A DNA stretch of 43,017 nt from Phenylobacterium deserti (GTDB taxonomy: Bacteria; Pseudomonadota; Alphaproteobacteria; Caulobacterales; Caulobacteraceae), in the NCBI GenBank assembly GCA_943332615.1, contig CALQQB010000037.1, forward strand, positions 1 through 43,017, read 5' to 3'. Of this stretch, positions 24,811 to 31,710 are shown in pieces. The notes under the pieces were generated by a model that saw only the letters and a list, made by a program, of their open reading frames with translations, had not been told where the DNA came from and did not search any database. Each line of letters begins with the position of its first letter. The first letter of the stretch is position 1. The position numbers and the translations under genes were made by a program.

Positions 24811-24904
24811 TGGACGGGCTCACTCAAAATTCACTTGCCAAGGGCTATTGGCTGTCAGAATGATTTACAACGTAAGATAACAAAGACGCTCTGGAGGATC
24901 GGCC
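24811..24904. promoter_or_regulatory. Divergent promoter/operator region between tetR and carotenoid oxygenase genes
   Basis: This 94-bp segment is visibly more A/T-rich than its flanks and must hold two divergent promoters. Candidate regulator sites are GCCAA-GGGCTA-TTGGC (24837-24852) and the odd palindrome TTAC-AAC-GTAA within TTTACAACGTAAGAT (about 24864-24874). The plus-strand gene has the leader GGAGGATCGGCCATG at 24893-24907. Which palindrome, if either, is the TetR operator is not settled by the sequence alone. Confidence 0.45.
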
Positions 24905-26302
24905 ATGGACGGCGAAGTTCGCATCAATCCGTATCTCGCTGGGAATTTCGCGCCAGTGCGCTCCGAAGACGACTTCGACCTCAAGGTACAGGGCGAGATC
25001 CCGTCGGGGCTGCGCGGGGCGCTGTTCCGTATCGGGCCGAACCCGCAATTCGAGCCGCGCGACCCCGCCAACCACCACTGGTTCGGCGGCGACGGGATGG
25101 TCCACGGCTTCTATGTCGCCGATGGCAAGGTCAGCTATCGCAACCGCTATTGCCGCACGCCCAAGTGGGAGCTTGAGCACGAACATGGCCGCGCCCTGTT
25201 CGGCTCCATGGGCAACCCGATGACCACCGACCCGCTGGCCCAGGGCAACGAGGGCGGGACCGCCAACACCAACATCCTGTTCCACGCCGGCAAGCTGCTG
25301 GCCCTGGAAGAGGCGCACTACCCCCTGCAGATGGACCCCAGGACCCTGGCGACCATCGGCTACGACCGCGAGTTCCAGGGCAAGGTCACCGCCCACCCGA
25401 AGATCGACGCCCGGACGGGCGAGATGGCCTGGTTCGCCTACAGCGTCGGCCCGATGCCGCTGTCGGCGGGGATGAGCTACGGCGTCACCAACGCGGATGG
25501 TTCGCTGAAGAGCCGGCAAGACTTCCAGGCGCCCTATTCGTCGATGGTCCATGATTTCATGGTCACCCAGAACCATGTGCTGTTCCCGGTGCTGCCGTTG
25601 ACCGGCAGTCTGGAGCGGGCCATGGGCGGCCGGCCGCCCTACGCCTGGGAGCCGGAGAAGGGCTCGTACGTGGGCGTCATGCGCCGCGACGCCGACGTCT
25701 CGACGATCCGCTGGTTCAACACCGAGGCCTGCTACGTCTTCCACCCGCTGAACAGCTGGGAAGAGGGCGGCAAGATCTTCTGCGACGTCATGCGCTACGA
25801 CGTGGCCCCGCTGTTCCCGAACGCCGACGGCTCGGCCGGCGACAAGGCCGCCGCGCGCCTGGTGCGCTGGACCTTCGACCTCGACAGTGCATCGGACGCG
25901 ATCAAGGAAACACCGCTGGACGATATCGACGGCGAGTTCCCCCGCGTCGATCCGCGCGTCGAAACCCTGAAGCACCGCCACGGCTGGTACGCCGCCGATC
26001 CGTCGAACAGCAAGACCATCCGCCAGACCGCCATCGCGCACCTCGACCTGCAGACCGGCCAGCGCCAGCTCTACGAACTGACCGGCGGCGACCTGACCTC
26101 CGAGCCGGTGTTCGTGCCCCGCTCGGCCGATGCGCCGGAAGGCGACGGCTGGCTCACCGCGGTGGTCTGGCGGGCGGCCGAGAACCGTTCCGACCTGCTG
26201 ATCTTCGAGGCGCTCGACCTGGCCAAGGGTCCGATCGCGACGGCCAACATGCCGCGCCGCATGCCCTTCGGCTTCCACGGCAACTGGGCGAACCTGGATT
26301 AG
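24905..26302 (+). CDS. Carotenoid oxygenase family dioxygenase
   Basis: Non-heme iron dioxygenase of the RPE65/CCD family, which cleaves an alkene double bond in carotenoids, apocarotenoids, stilbenes or lignin-derived compounds. The product is 465 residues. The four iron-ligand histidines are visible in order: H164 (VTAHPK), H216 (SMVHDF), H280 (YVFHPL) and H458 (GFHGNW, close to the C-terminus). The second-shell glutamate lies in FNTEACYVFH. Other family marks are FRIGPNPQFE and HHWFGGDGMVHG. A strong GGAGGATC Shine-Dalgarno precedes the ATG. It is divergent from tetR. No carotenoid synthesis gene lies near, so a catabolic substrate is more likely, by inference. Confidence 0.93.
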   Translation: MDGEVRINPYLAGNFAPVRSEDDFDLKVQGEIPSGLRGALFRIGPNPQFEPRDPANHHWFGGDGMVHGFYVADGKVSYRNRYCRTPKWELEHEHGRALFGSMGNPMTTDPLAQGNEGGTANTNILFHAGKLLALEEAHYPLQMDPRTLATIGYDREFQGKVTAHPKIDARTGEMAWFAYSVGPMPLSAGMSYGVTNADGSLKSRQDFQAPYSSMVHDFMVTQNHVLFPVLPLTGSLERAMGGRPPYAWEPEKGSYVGVMRRDADVSTIRWFNTEACYVFHPLNSWEEGGKIFCDVMRYDVAPLFPNADGSAGDKAAARLVRWTFDLDSASDAIKETPLDDIDGEFPRVDPRVETLKHRHGWYAADPSNSKTIRQTAIAHLDLQTGQRQLYELTGGDLTSEPVFVPRSADAPEGDGWLTAVVWRAAENRSDLLIFEALDLAKGPIATANMPRRMPFGFHGNWANLD

Positions 26303-26544
26303 AGCATCCGGAACACCCGGATCTGCACGCCCGTCGCCGCGCGGGCGCCGTGGCCGACGTAGAGCTGCTTGTTCAGATGCACATGCGCCGGGTGGCCGGT
26401 GCGCAGGCGCATGTGGGTGCGGAAGTAGTAGCTGTCCGGATCGACCGCCTCGCCGCGGTTCAGGGCATCCATGATCTCCGGCGTCGCCGCCCGCATGCGC
26501 CGATGCCACCCGCGCCGGGCGGCCAGGTCAAGTTGGGTGGGCAA
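26299..26544 (-). pseudogene. Truncated DUF3237 domain remnant
   Basis: The frame encodes 81 residues whose second half, DPDSYYFRTHMRLRTGHP followed by LNKQLYVGHGAR and a VF-x-L ending, is the C-terminal part of a DUF3237 domain. The family is usually about 150 residues, so the N-terminal half is missing. In-frame TGA (26560-26562) cuts the frame upstream, and the sulfatase gene begins only 70 bp beyond. The only start near 26544 is TTG, inside a tandem repeat. Its stop overlaps the carotenoid oxygenase stop by four bases. It is probably a decayed gene cut during insertion or rearrangement. Confidence 0.6.
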
Positions 26545-26559
26545 GTCAAGTTGGGTGGG
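26527..26559. repeat. Tandem 18-bp repeat at the broken end of the DUF3237 remnant
   Basis: GTCAAGTTGGGTGGG occurs at 26527-26541 and again at 26545-26559, an 18-bp period with no mismatch in the 15 bases. It sits exactly where the DUF3237 frame loses homology, and may mark the break point. Confidence 0.7.
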
Positions 26560-26614
26560 TCAGGGTTTGCCAAGTCGCGCGCGGCGGGCCATGTCGGGGC
26601 CGGGAGGATCGGCC

Positions 26615-28492
26615 ATGAACAAGCTCACCCTGGGGGCCCTGCTCGCCCTGACCATTTCGGCGCCCGCGCTGGCGGCGGAGCCTGATTTCAGCGACCGCCA
26701 GGACTTCGCCTTCGCCGAGCGCGGCTTTGTCGGCACGCGGGCCGATCCGAAGATCCTGGGCGAGGGCGGGCGGCTGGTCTGGGACCTGACGGCCTATGAC
26801 TTCCTGAAGGGCCCGGCGCCGGCCGGCGTGAACGCCAGCCTGTGGCGCCAATCTCAGCTGCTGGCGAAGAACGGCCTGTTCGAGGTGGCCAAGGGCGTCT
26901 GGCAGGTCCGCGGCTTCGACGGCGCCAACGCCACCTTCATCGCCGGCAAGACCGGCTGGATCGTCATCGATCCCCTGACCGCGACCGAGACCGCCAAGGC
27001 CGCCCTCGAACTCGCCAACGCGAAGCTCGGCGCCCGGCCGGTGGTGGCGCTGATCTACACCCACAGCCACGCCGACCATTTCGGCGGCGCGCGCGGCATG
27101 GTGGCCCAGGCCGACGTGGATTCGGGCAAGGTGCAGGTGATCGCGCCCGCCGGATTCCTCGAGCATGCGGTCGGCGAGAACATCATCGCCGGCGGCGCCA
27201 TGTCGCGCCGCGCCCAGTATCAGTTCGGGACCTTCGTGCCCAAGGGCCCGGCGGGCCAGGTCAGCATCGGCATCGGCCCCGCCATCGCGCCGGGAACCCA
27301 GAGCCTGATCCCGCCCACCGTCGACATCGTCCGCACCGGTGAGCTTCGCACCATCGACGGGGTGCGGTTCGAGTTTCAGGTTACCCCGGGCACCGAGGCG
27401 CCGGCCGAGATGAACTTCTACCTGCCCGACCTGAAGGTGCTGGACCTGGCGGAGAACGCCAACGCCACGATGCACAATGTGCTGACCCCGCGCGGCGCTC
27501 TGGTGCGCGACGCCAAGGCCTGGGCGGACTACCTCTCGGAGTCGATCCGGCTCTACGGCGACCGGTCCGACACCCTGATGACCAGCCACGGCTGGCCGCG
27601 CTTCGGCCGCGCCGTGATCGGCGACTATCTGGGGAAGCACCGCGACGCCTACAAATACCTGCACGACCAGACCGTGCGGATGATGAACGACGGGCTGACC
27701 GGGCCGGAGATCGCCAACCGCATCCGCCTGCCCGAGGCGCTGGACCGCGAGTGGTACAACCGCGGCTACTACGGGACGATGAGCTTCAATTCCCGGGCGG
27801 TCTATCAGCGCTACATGGGCTGGTACGACGCCAATCCGGTGCATCTGGCGCCGCTGGACCCGGCCGACGAGGCGGGGCGCTATGTGGCGATGATGGGCGG
27901 GCCGGCGGCCGTGCTGGCGGCGGCGCAGGGCGCCTATGACAAGGGCGACGACCGCTGGGCCGGCGAGCTGGCGAACCGGCTGGTCTATGCCGACGCGGCC
28001 AACACGGCGGCGCGGCAGCTGCTGGCCCGCATCTACGACCGGCAAGCGGCGGGGGCCGAGAGCGCGATCTGGCGCAACATGTACCTGTCCGGCGCCCTGG
28101 AGCTGCGCGAGGGCGTGCGGGCCGCGGCCGGTCCCGGGGCCGCGCTGGACCTGATCCGCAACACGCCGACGCCGATGCTGCTGGACCTGCTGTCGGTGCG
28201 GCTGGACCCGGCCAAGACCAAGGGCGGGCAAGTCAGCGTCGATCTGGTGTTCCCCGACCGCAAGGAGCGCTTTCGGGTGCGGCTGAAGAACGACGTCCTG
28301 ACCTATGAGGCTGATCCCAAGACCGGCAAGGCCGACGCCACCTTCACCCTGCCCCGCGCCCAGTTCCTGACCGGCGCCCTGGCCGGCGCAGACCTCTCGG
28401 CGACGCGGACCGACGGCGACGCCGCGGCGCTGGGCCGGCTGCTGGGATGGTTGAGCGCGCCCCGGCCGAACTTCCCGATCGTGACGCGATAG
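26615..28492 (+). CDS. Alkyl/aryl sulfatase-like metallo-beta-lactamase fold protein
   Basis: The product is 625 residues with a signal peptide (about 1-21, ending LAAE), so it is periplasmic. The metallo-beta-lactamase domain has the zinc motif THSHADHFGG (H150, H152, D154, H155) and the conserved ENIIAGGAMSRR and ENANATMHNVLTPRGA segments of the SdsA1/BDS1 alkylsulfatase family. After it come an alkylsulfatase dimerisation domain (about 370-500) and a C-terminal SCP2-like domain (about 510-625). The family releases sulfate from alkyl sulfates such as SDS. The ATG at 26615 has the same GGAGGATCGGCC leader as the carotenoid oxygenase gene. Some family members act on other esters, so the substrate is inferred. 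Confidence 0.92.
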   Translation: MNKLTLGALLALTISAPALAAEPDFSDRQDFAFAERGFVGTRADPKILGEGGRLVWDLTAYDFLKGPAPAGVNASLWRQSQLLAKNGLFEVAKGVWQVRGFDGANATFIAGKTGWIVIDPLTATETAKAALELANAKLGARPVVALIYTHSHADHFGGARGMVAQADVDSGKVQVIAPAGFLEHAVGENIIAGGAMSRRAQYQFGTFVPKGPAGQVSIGIGPAIAPGTQSLIPPTVDIVRTGELRTIDGVRFEFQVTPGTEAPAEMNFYLPDLKVLDLAENANATMHNVLTPRGALVRDAKAWADYLSESIRLYGDRSDTLMTSHGWPRFGRAVIGDYLGKHRDAYKYLHDQTVRMMNDGLTGPEIANRIRLPEALDREWYNRGYYGTMSFNSRAVYQRYMGWYDANPVHLAPLDPADEAGRYVAMMGGPAAVLAAAQGAYDKGDDRWAGELANRLVYADAANTAARQLLARIYDRQAAGAESAIWRNMYLSGALELREGVRAAAGPGAALDLIRNTPTPMLLDLLSVRLDPAKTKGGQVSVDLVFPDRKERFRVRLKNDVLTYEADPKTGKADATFTLPRAQFLTGALAGADLSATRTDGDAAALGRLLGWLSAPRPNFPIVTR

Positions 28493-28543
28493 AGACGTCG
28501 GGTCTCAGGGCCACCGCACAAGGCCGAAGCCGTGGTCGGCCGT

Positions 28544-28828
28544 TCAGCGAACGGTTTCCGTCCCCTTGGGCGCGGAAACCCGGCGCGTCCTGGCCTGGGC
28601 CTTGGGCTTTGGCAGCAGTCGAAAGCGCGTCTGGCACCACGCGAAGTCGACGCCCACGTCGAGCAAGGCATCGGAACGTCCGCATGGGCAGGCGAAATCC
28701 ATCACCTCGATGACCCGGTAGGTCTCTCCGGCCTGAAGGGGCGTTGGCCGTCCCGTCGCATGGTTTGGCGCGGCATTGACGCAGAGCACCAGATCGCCAG
28801 GGCCGACCGCGTCGCTCATCGCTTTCAT
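28544..28828 (-). CDS. Small cysteine-containing protein of unknown function
   Basis: The product is 94 residues, with a second start at codon 4 (28819) that is better placed after AGAGGAT. The body reads as a small beta domain: GDLVLCVNAAPNH, GETYRVIEVMDFACPCG, then DVGVDFAWCQTRFRLLPK. Four cysteines, including a CPC motif, could bind metal. The tail is basic (about 73-94). The opening (VGPGDLVLCV, LQAGETYRV) resembles short phage-derived or housekeeping SH3-like proteins of caulobacters, without a function I can name. It is convergent with the sulfatase gene. Confidence 0.6.
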   Translation of the reverse strand: MKAMSDAVGPGDLVLCVNAAPNHATGRPTPLQAGETYRVIEVMDFACPCGRSDALLDVGVDFAWCQTRFRLLPKPKAQARTRRVSAPKGTETVR

Positions 28829-29081
28829 CCTCTACCCAAGGCGAAGACTAGACCCGGACCTGCAAGGGGCAAAGACCGGCTTCACCCCTGTGCGTCCATT
28901 CGTGGCTTCCGCCTGGGGCTCCGGCTGTCGAAGGTCCGGCTTCCGGCGGTGAGCCGATAGCGGCACTCGACCCTTTGCCGACGCTCGCATGGGCGACTGC
29001 ATGGCGGGCCAACTTTGGGGGTGCCATCGACGCCCTCGCCACCTGTGCTTAAGCTGGGTTCTGGGGTGGGAGAACAGCATC

Positions 29082-29573
29082 ATGCGAGCAATCTGGATCG
29101 CCGGGATAGCGGGAGCACTGGTGCTAACGGGCAGCGCGGCTCAGACCGCTCAGCCATCGATCGTGGGAGCATGGCGGCTGGTGGAGACCCGCCAGGTGAT
29201 GGCGGATGGGACGGTTCGTCCGGCCCCCGACGTCGGCCCCAAGCCGCAGGGCTGGATGATGTACGACGCCTCCGGGCACATGTGCATGCACTTCAATGAC
29301 AGCACCCGGCCCGTTTGGGCTTCGGCGACGGAGCCGACAGAGGCCGAGTTACGCACAATGCTCAGTCACACCGTCGCCTACTGCGCCCGGTACCGCGTGG
29401 ATGCGGCACGCGGCGTCATCGTCCTCGTCGAGGAATTCGGGGCCTCGCCGAACACCTCCGGCTCATCACGCGAGCGTCGCTTCGAGCTATCGGGTGATCG
29501 GCTGACAATCTATCCGCCACTGGCCGCCGGCGTGACAGCGGCGTCGGTCCACCTAGAGCGGGCACGGCCCTGA
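29082..29573 (+). CDS. Lipocalin-like domain protein, secreted
   Basis: The product is 163 residues. A signal peptide (about 1-20) is followed by IVGAWRLVETRQVMADGTVRP, the opening of the bacterial lipocalin-like domain, then GWMMYDASGHMCMHF and AYCARYRVDAARGVIV, and a closing RRFELSGDRLTIYPP. This one-domain beta-barrel family is often encoded singly; ligand and role are unknown. The ATG at 29082 was chosen because it gives the signal peptide; an upstream GGGTGGGAG can act as Shine-Dalgarno. Confidence 0.82.
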   Translation: MRAIWIAGIAGALVLTGSAAQTAQPSIVGAWRLVETRQVMADGTVRPAPDVGPKPQGWMMYDASGHMCMHFNDSTRPVWASATEPTEAELRTMLSHTVAYCARYRVDAARGVIVLVEEFGASPNTSGSSRERRFELSGDRLTIYPPLAAGVTAASVHLERARP

Positions 29574-29634
29574 GTGTTCGCCGCGTCCAATGTCCGGTAG
29601 CGGCGGTCACACTATCGGTCGATATCGACCCAAG

Positions 29635-29943
29635 TCAGACGCAGGGCGCTCTCAACCCGGAAAGCCGACCACAGTCTTGGCCGCAAGTCCGGTCGGGGTG
29701 CGAGATTGCCGGACAACTCGCCCGGCACTGCGGCGCGGTTGCGAGCCAAGTGGCGCATTTGTGCGATAACCCGCTGAAAACTAGGTCATCCTCTCTCCAG
29801 ACCGTCACCCGCACCGTGCTCGAGTGTGTCGCCAAGAGCTTTAGCGCTTCGGCACTCGCTGAGACGTCGTCTGGCCGCTCTATCCAATGGAAGGCCGGCG
29901 CAACGCCGGACGTCATATAGGGGAAGACCGTATAGCTGATCAT
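29635..29943 (-). CDS. Small hypothetical protein
   Basis: The ATG at 29943 opens 102 residues; an in-frame GTG lies three codons upstream. Residues 1-60 look like a real small domain: a strand (ISYTVFPYMTS), a helix after a DD motif (PDDVSASAEALKLLATH) and a closing strand (VRVTVWREDDLVFSG). This layout is shared by several short uncharacterised alphaproteobacterial families. The last 40 residues, with five cysteines, look less ordered and may be read-through into former non-coding DNA. No good Shine-Dalgarno is visible. The surrounding non-coding segment 29944-30202 shows no other feature. Confidence 0.42.
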   Translation of the reverse strand: MISYTVFPYMTSGVAPAFHWIERPDDVSASAEALKLLATHSSTVRVTVWREDDLVFSGLSHKCATWLATAPQCRASCPAISHPDRTCGQDCGRLSGLRAPCV

Positions 29944-30202
29944 GGGGCGCACTCGCTGCGGGGCGGGAGTTCGAAGCGGAAGCCACGTCTCTCAGCCGCC
30001 GGCGCCAACAAGCTTTTCCAGCGATAACTTCACCATGCGCTCCGTTCCAATCAGCGTCTACGGCTCTGTATCGCGCGGAGCAAAATCCTGTCAGTTCGCG
30101 GAGAGGTCAGCTTCCCCCCCATCTCCGATGTTCGGAAGGTCCGCTTGTCGCCGATCAGTGTGCGGCCTCGACGCCCGTTCCACCGTGCGCTCTGCCGCAC
30201 AC

Positions 30203-30231
30203 TTGCATGTCGCCAATCCGCGCGCTAAACA
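30203..30231 (+). promoter_or_regulatory. Promoter of the ArsR-SRPBCC operon
   Basis: TTGCAT (30203-30208) and TAAACA (30226-30231) are separated by exactly 17 bp, a sigma-70 geometry. The transcript start would fall at about 30238-30241, on or next to the ATG at 30241. With no Shine-Dalgarno upstream, the mRNA is probably leaderless. Confidence 0.55.
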
Positions 30232-30250
30232 CTGAACCATATGGTTCAGT
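30231..30250. promoter_or_regulatory. Perfect 20-bp palindromic operator over the start codon
   Basis: actgaaccatatggttcagt is its own reverse complement over all 20 bases and is centred on the start codon of the ArsR gene. Its position, overlapping the -10 end, the likely transcription start and the first codons, is that of an autorepressor site. Confidence 0.75.
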
Positions 30251-30591
30251 ATAAAATAGCCCGCCTCGACGCTTCCTTCGCCGCGCTCTCGGACGCCACC
30301 CGGCGCGGGGTTCTGGAGCAGCTCGGGCGTTCGGACGCTTCGATCTCGCAGCTTGCCGACAAGTTCCACATGACCCTCACGGGCATGAAGAAGCACGTCG
30401 GCGTCCTGGAGCATGCGGGGTTCGTGACGACGGAGAAGGTCGGGCGGGTGCGGACCTGCAGGCTGGGCCTGCGCCGACTCGAGGACGAGGCGGCCTGGAT
30501 CGAAAGCTACCGCCAGCTCTGGGCCGCGCGCTTCGAGGCGTTGGACAGGGGCGTCGAGGATTTGAAACGCAGGGAGAAAACCAGTGCCTAA
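30241..30591 (+). CDS. ArsR/SmtB-family regulator
   Basis: The product is 116 residues of winged helix: FAALSDATRRGVLEQLGRSDASISQLADKFHMTLTGMKKHVGVLEHAGFVTTEKVGRVRTCRLG (in parts, about residues 13-76). This is the branch of ArsR proteins that lacks metal-binding cysteines and is commonly paired with SRPBCC/AHSA1 genes. The ATG at 30241 sits inside the palindrome at 30231-30250 and has no Shine-Dalgarno, suggesting a leaderless, self-repressed transcript. Its stop overlaps the following SRPBCC gene by eight bases, so the pair forms an operon. The ligand is unknown. Confidence 0.92.
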   Translation: MVQYKIARLDASFAALSDATRRGVLEQLGRSDASISQLADKFHMTLTGMKKHVGVLEHAGFVTTEKVGRVRTCRLGLRRLEDEAAWIESYRQLWAARFEALDRGVEDLKRREKTSA

Positions 30592-31057
30592 CCCCACGAC
30601 CGCCAAACGGAAGTCCGAGCGCGAGCTCGTCGTCACGCGCACCTTCGACGCCCCCGCCCACATCGTGTTCGAGGCCTGGACCAGGTCCGAACTGTTCAAG
30701 CTCTGGTGGCCCCCGAAGTCGATGGGTATGCACCTGCGGTCCTGCGAGATGGATGTCCGGGTCGGAGGCGGCTACCGCCTCGAGTTCGGACACGACGCCG
30801 CGAACACCATGGCGTTCTTCGGCAAGTACACCGAGGTGACGCCGCCTTCGCGCCTTGTCTGGACCAATGATGAAAGCGCCGACGGCCCCGTCACCACGGT
30901 GACCTTCGAGGAAAAGGACGGCAAGACGCTTGTGGTCCTGCACGAACTCTACCCCTCCAACGATGCCCTCGACGCCAACATCGGGGCGGCGGATGGGCTG
31001 ACCGAGCAGTTCGGGCAGCTGGACGACCTGCTCGCCACCCTGGGCGCGAGCGCGTGA
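30584..31057 (+). CDS. SRPBCC (AHSA1-like) domain protein
   Basis: The product is 157 residues, starting at GTG 30584 with AGGGAG upstream, overlapping the ArsR gene's end. It has the Bet v1/AHSA1 helix-grip fold marks: ELVVTRTFDAPAHIVFEAWT at the start, LFKLWWPPKSMGMHLRSCEMDVRVGGGYRLEF, and a C-terminal helix ending FGQLDDLLATLG. Such proteins bind hydrophobic ligands in a deep pocket. Pairing with an ArsR regulator is a widespread two-gene module of unknown purpose, in which the SRPBCC protein may bind or remove the inducer (inference). A 7-bp hairpin at 31090-31109 lies downstream without a T-tract. Confidence 0.93.
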   Translation: MPNPTTAKRKSERELVVTRTFDAPAHIVFEAWTRSELFKLWWPPKSMGMHLRSCEMDVRVGGGYRLEFGHDAANTMAFFGKYTEVTPPSRLVWTNDESADGPVTTVTFEEKDGKTLVVLHELYPSNDALDANIGAADGLTEQFGQLDDLLATLGASA

Positions 31058-31311
31058 CGGCTGCGAGCGCTGCCAGCCTTCGCGACAAGGCCAGTCGCAA
31101 CGGACTGGCGGGTGAAAGCCAGGGTCCGGTCGCCTAGATTGGTCTGGTCATGAGCCTCCGGTCGCCGCACATCCAACAGGTAGCCGCCCCCCGCCGGGGG
31201 CTTTGCGAGGTCGTGCGCAGCTAGCTGCCACGCCCGCCGATCCCCCCGCAACCGCTGCGAATGGATCGGCAAGGACTTAGCCTCCATCCGCGCCTGATGG
31301 AGACCTTCCAA

Positions 31312-31710
31312 ATGAACCCCTGGACCGCCCGCTTCAGCGAACGGATGGCGCATGTGCGCGCCTCCGAGATTCGCGAGCTGCTGAAGCTGCTCGGCCAGCC
31401 GGACATCCTCTCCTTCGCTGGCGGCATTCCCGATCCGGCGCTGTTCCCTACCGCGCGGATCGCCGAGCTCTACGCCGAGGTGCTGGCCGACACCGGCCCG
31501 CAGGCGTTGCCGTATTCGGTGAGCGAGGGCTACGCGCCGCTGCGTCGCTGGATCGCGACCGACCCGCGGCCCAACACACTGCGCCTCAGCTACGCCTTGC
31601 CTCGGCCGGACGAGATCGACGAGGGCGTGTGCCGGCTGGCCCGCGTGATCGGGGATCGGCTGGCCTACGCCGGCGCCAACATCGCCCGCGCCGCGACGGG
31701 CAGGGCATAG
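31312..31710 (+). pseudogene. Aminotransferase missing its catalytic core
   Basis: The 132-codon frame from ATG 31312 opens with the N-terminus of a PLP-dependent 2-aminoadipate/MocR-type aminotransferase (MNPWTARFSERM, ILSFAGGIPDPALFP, PYSVSEGYAPLRRWIA). It then passes directly, near codon 82, to the C-terminal end of the same family (NTLRLSYALPRPDEIDEG). About 280 residues, including the PLP lysine and the cofactor-binding sites, are absent. The fusion is in frame, so a short protein could still be made, but it cannot be an aminotransferase. Its end overlaps the flavin monooxygenase gene by 46 bp on the opposite strand. An internal deletion is the simplest explanation. Confidence 0.82.
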
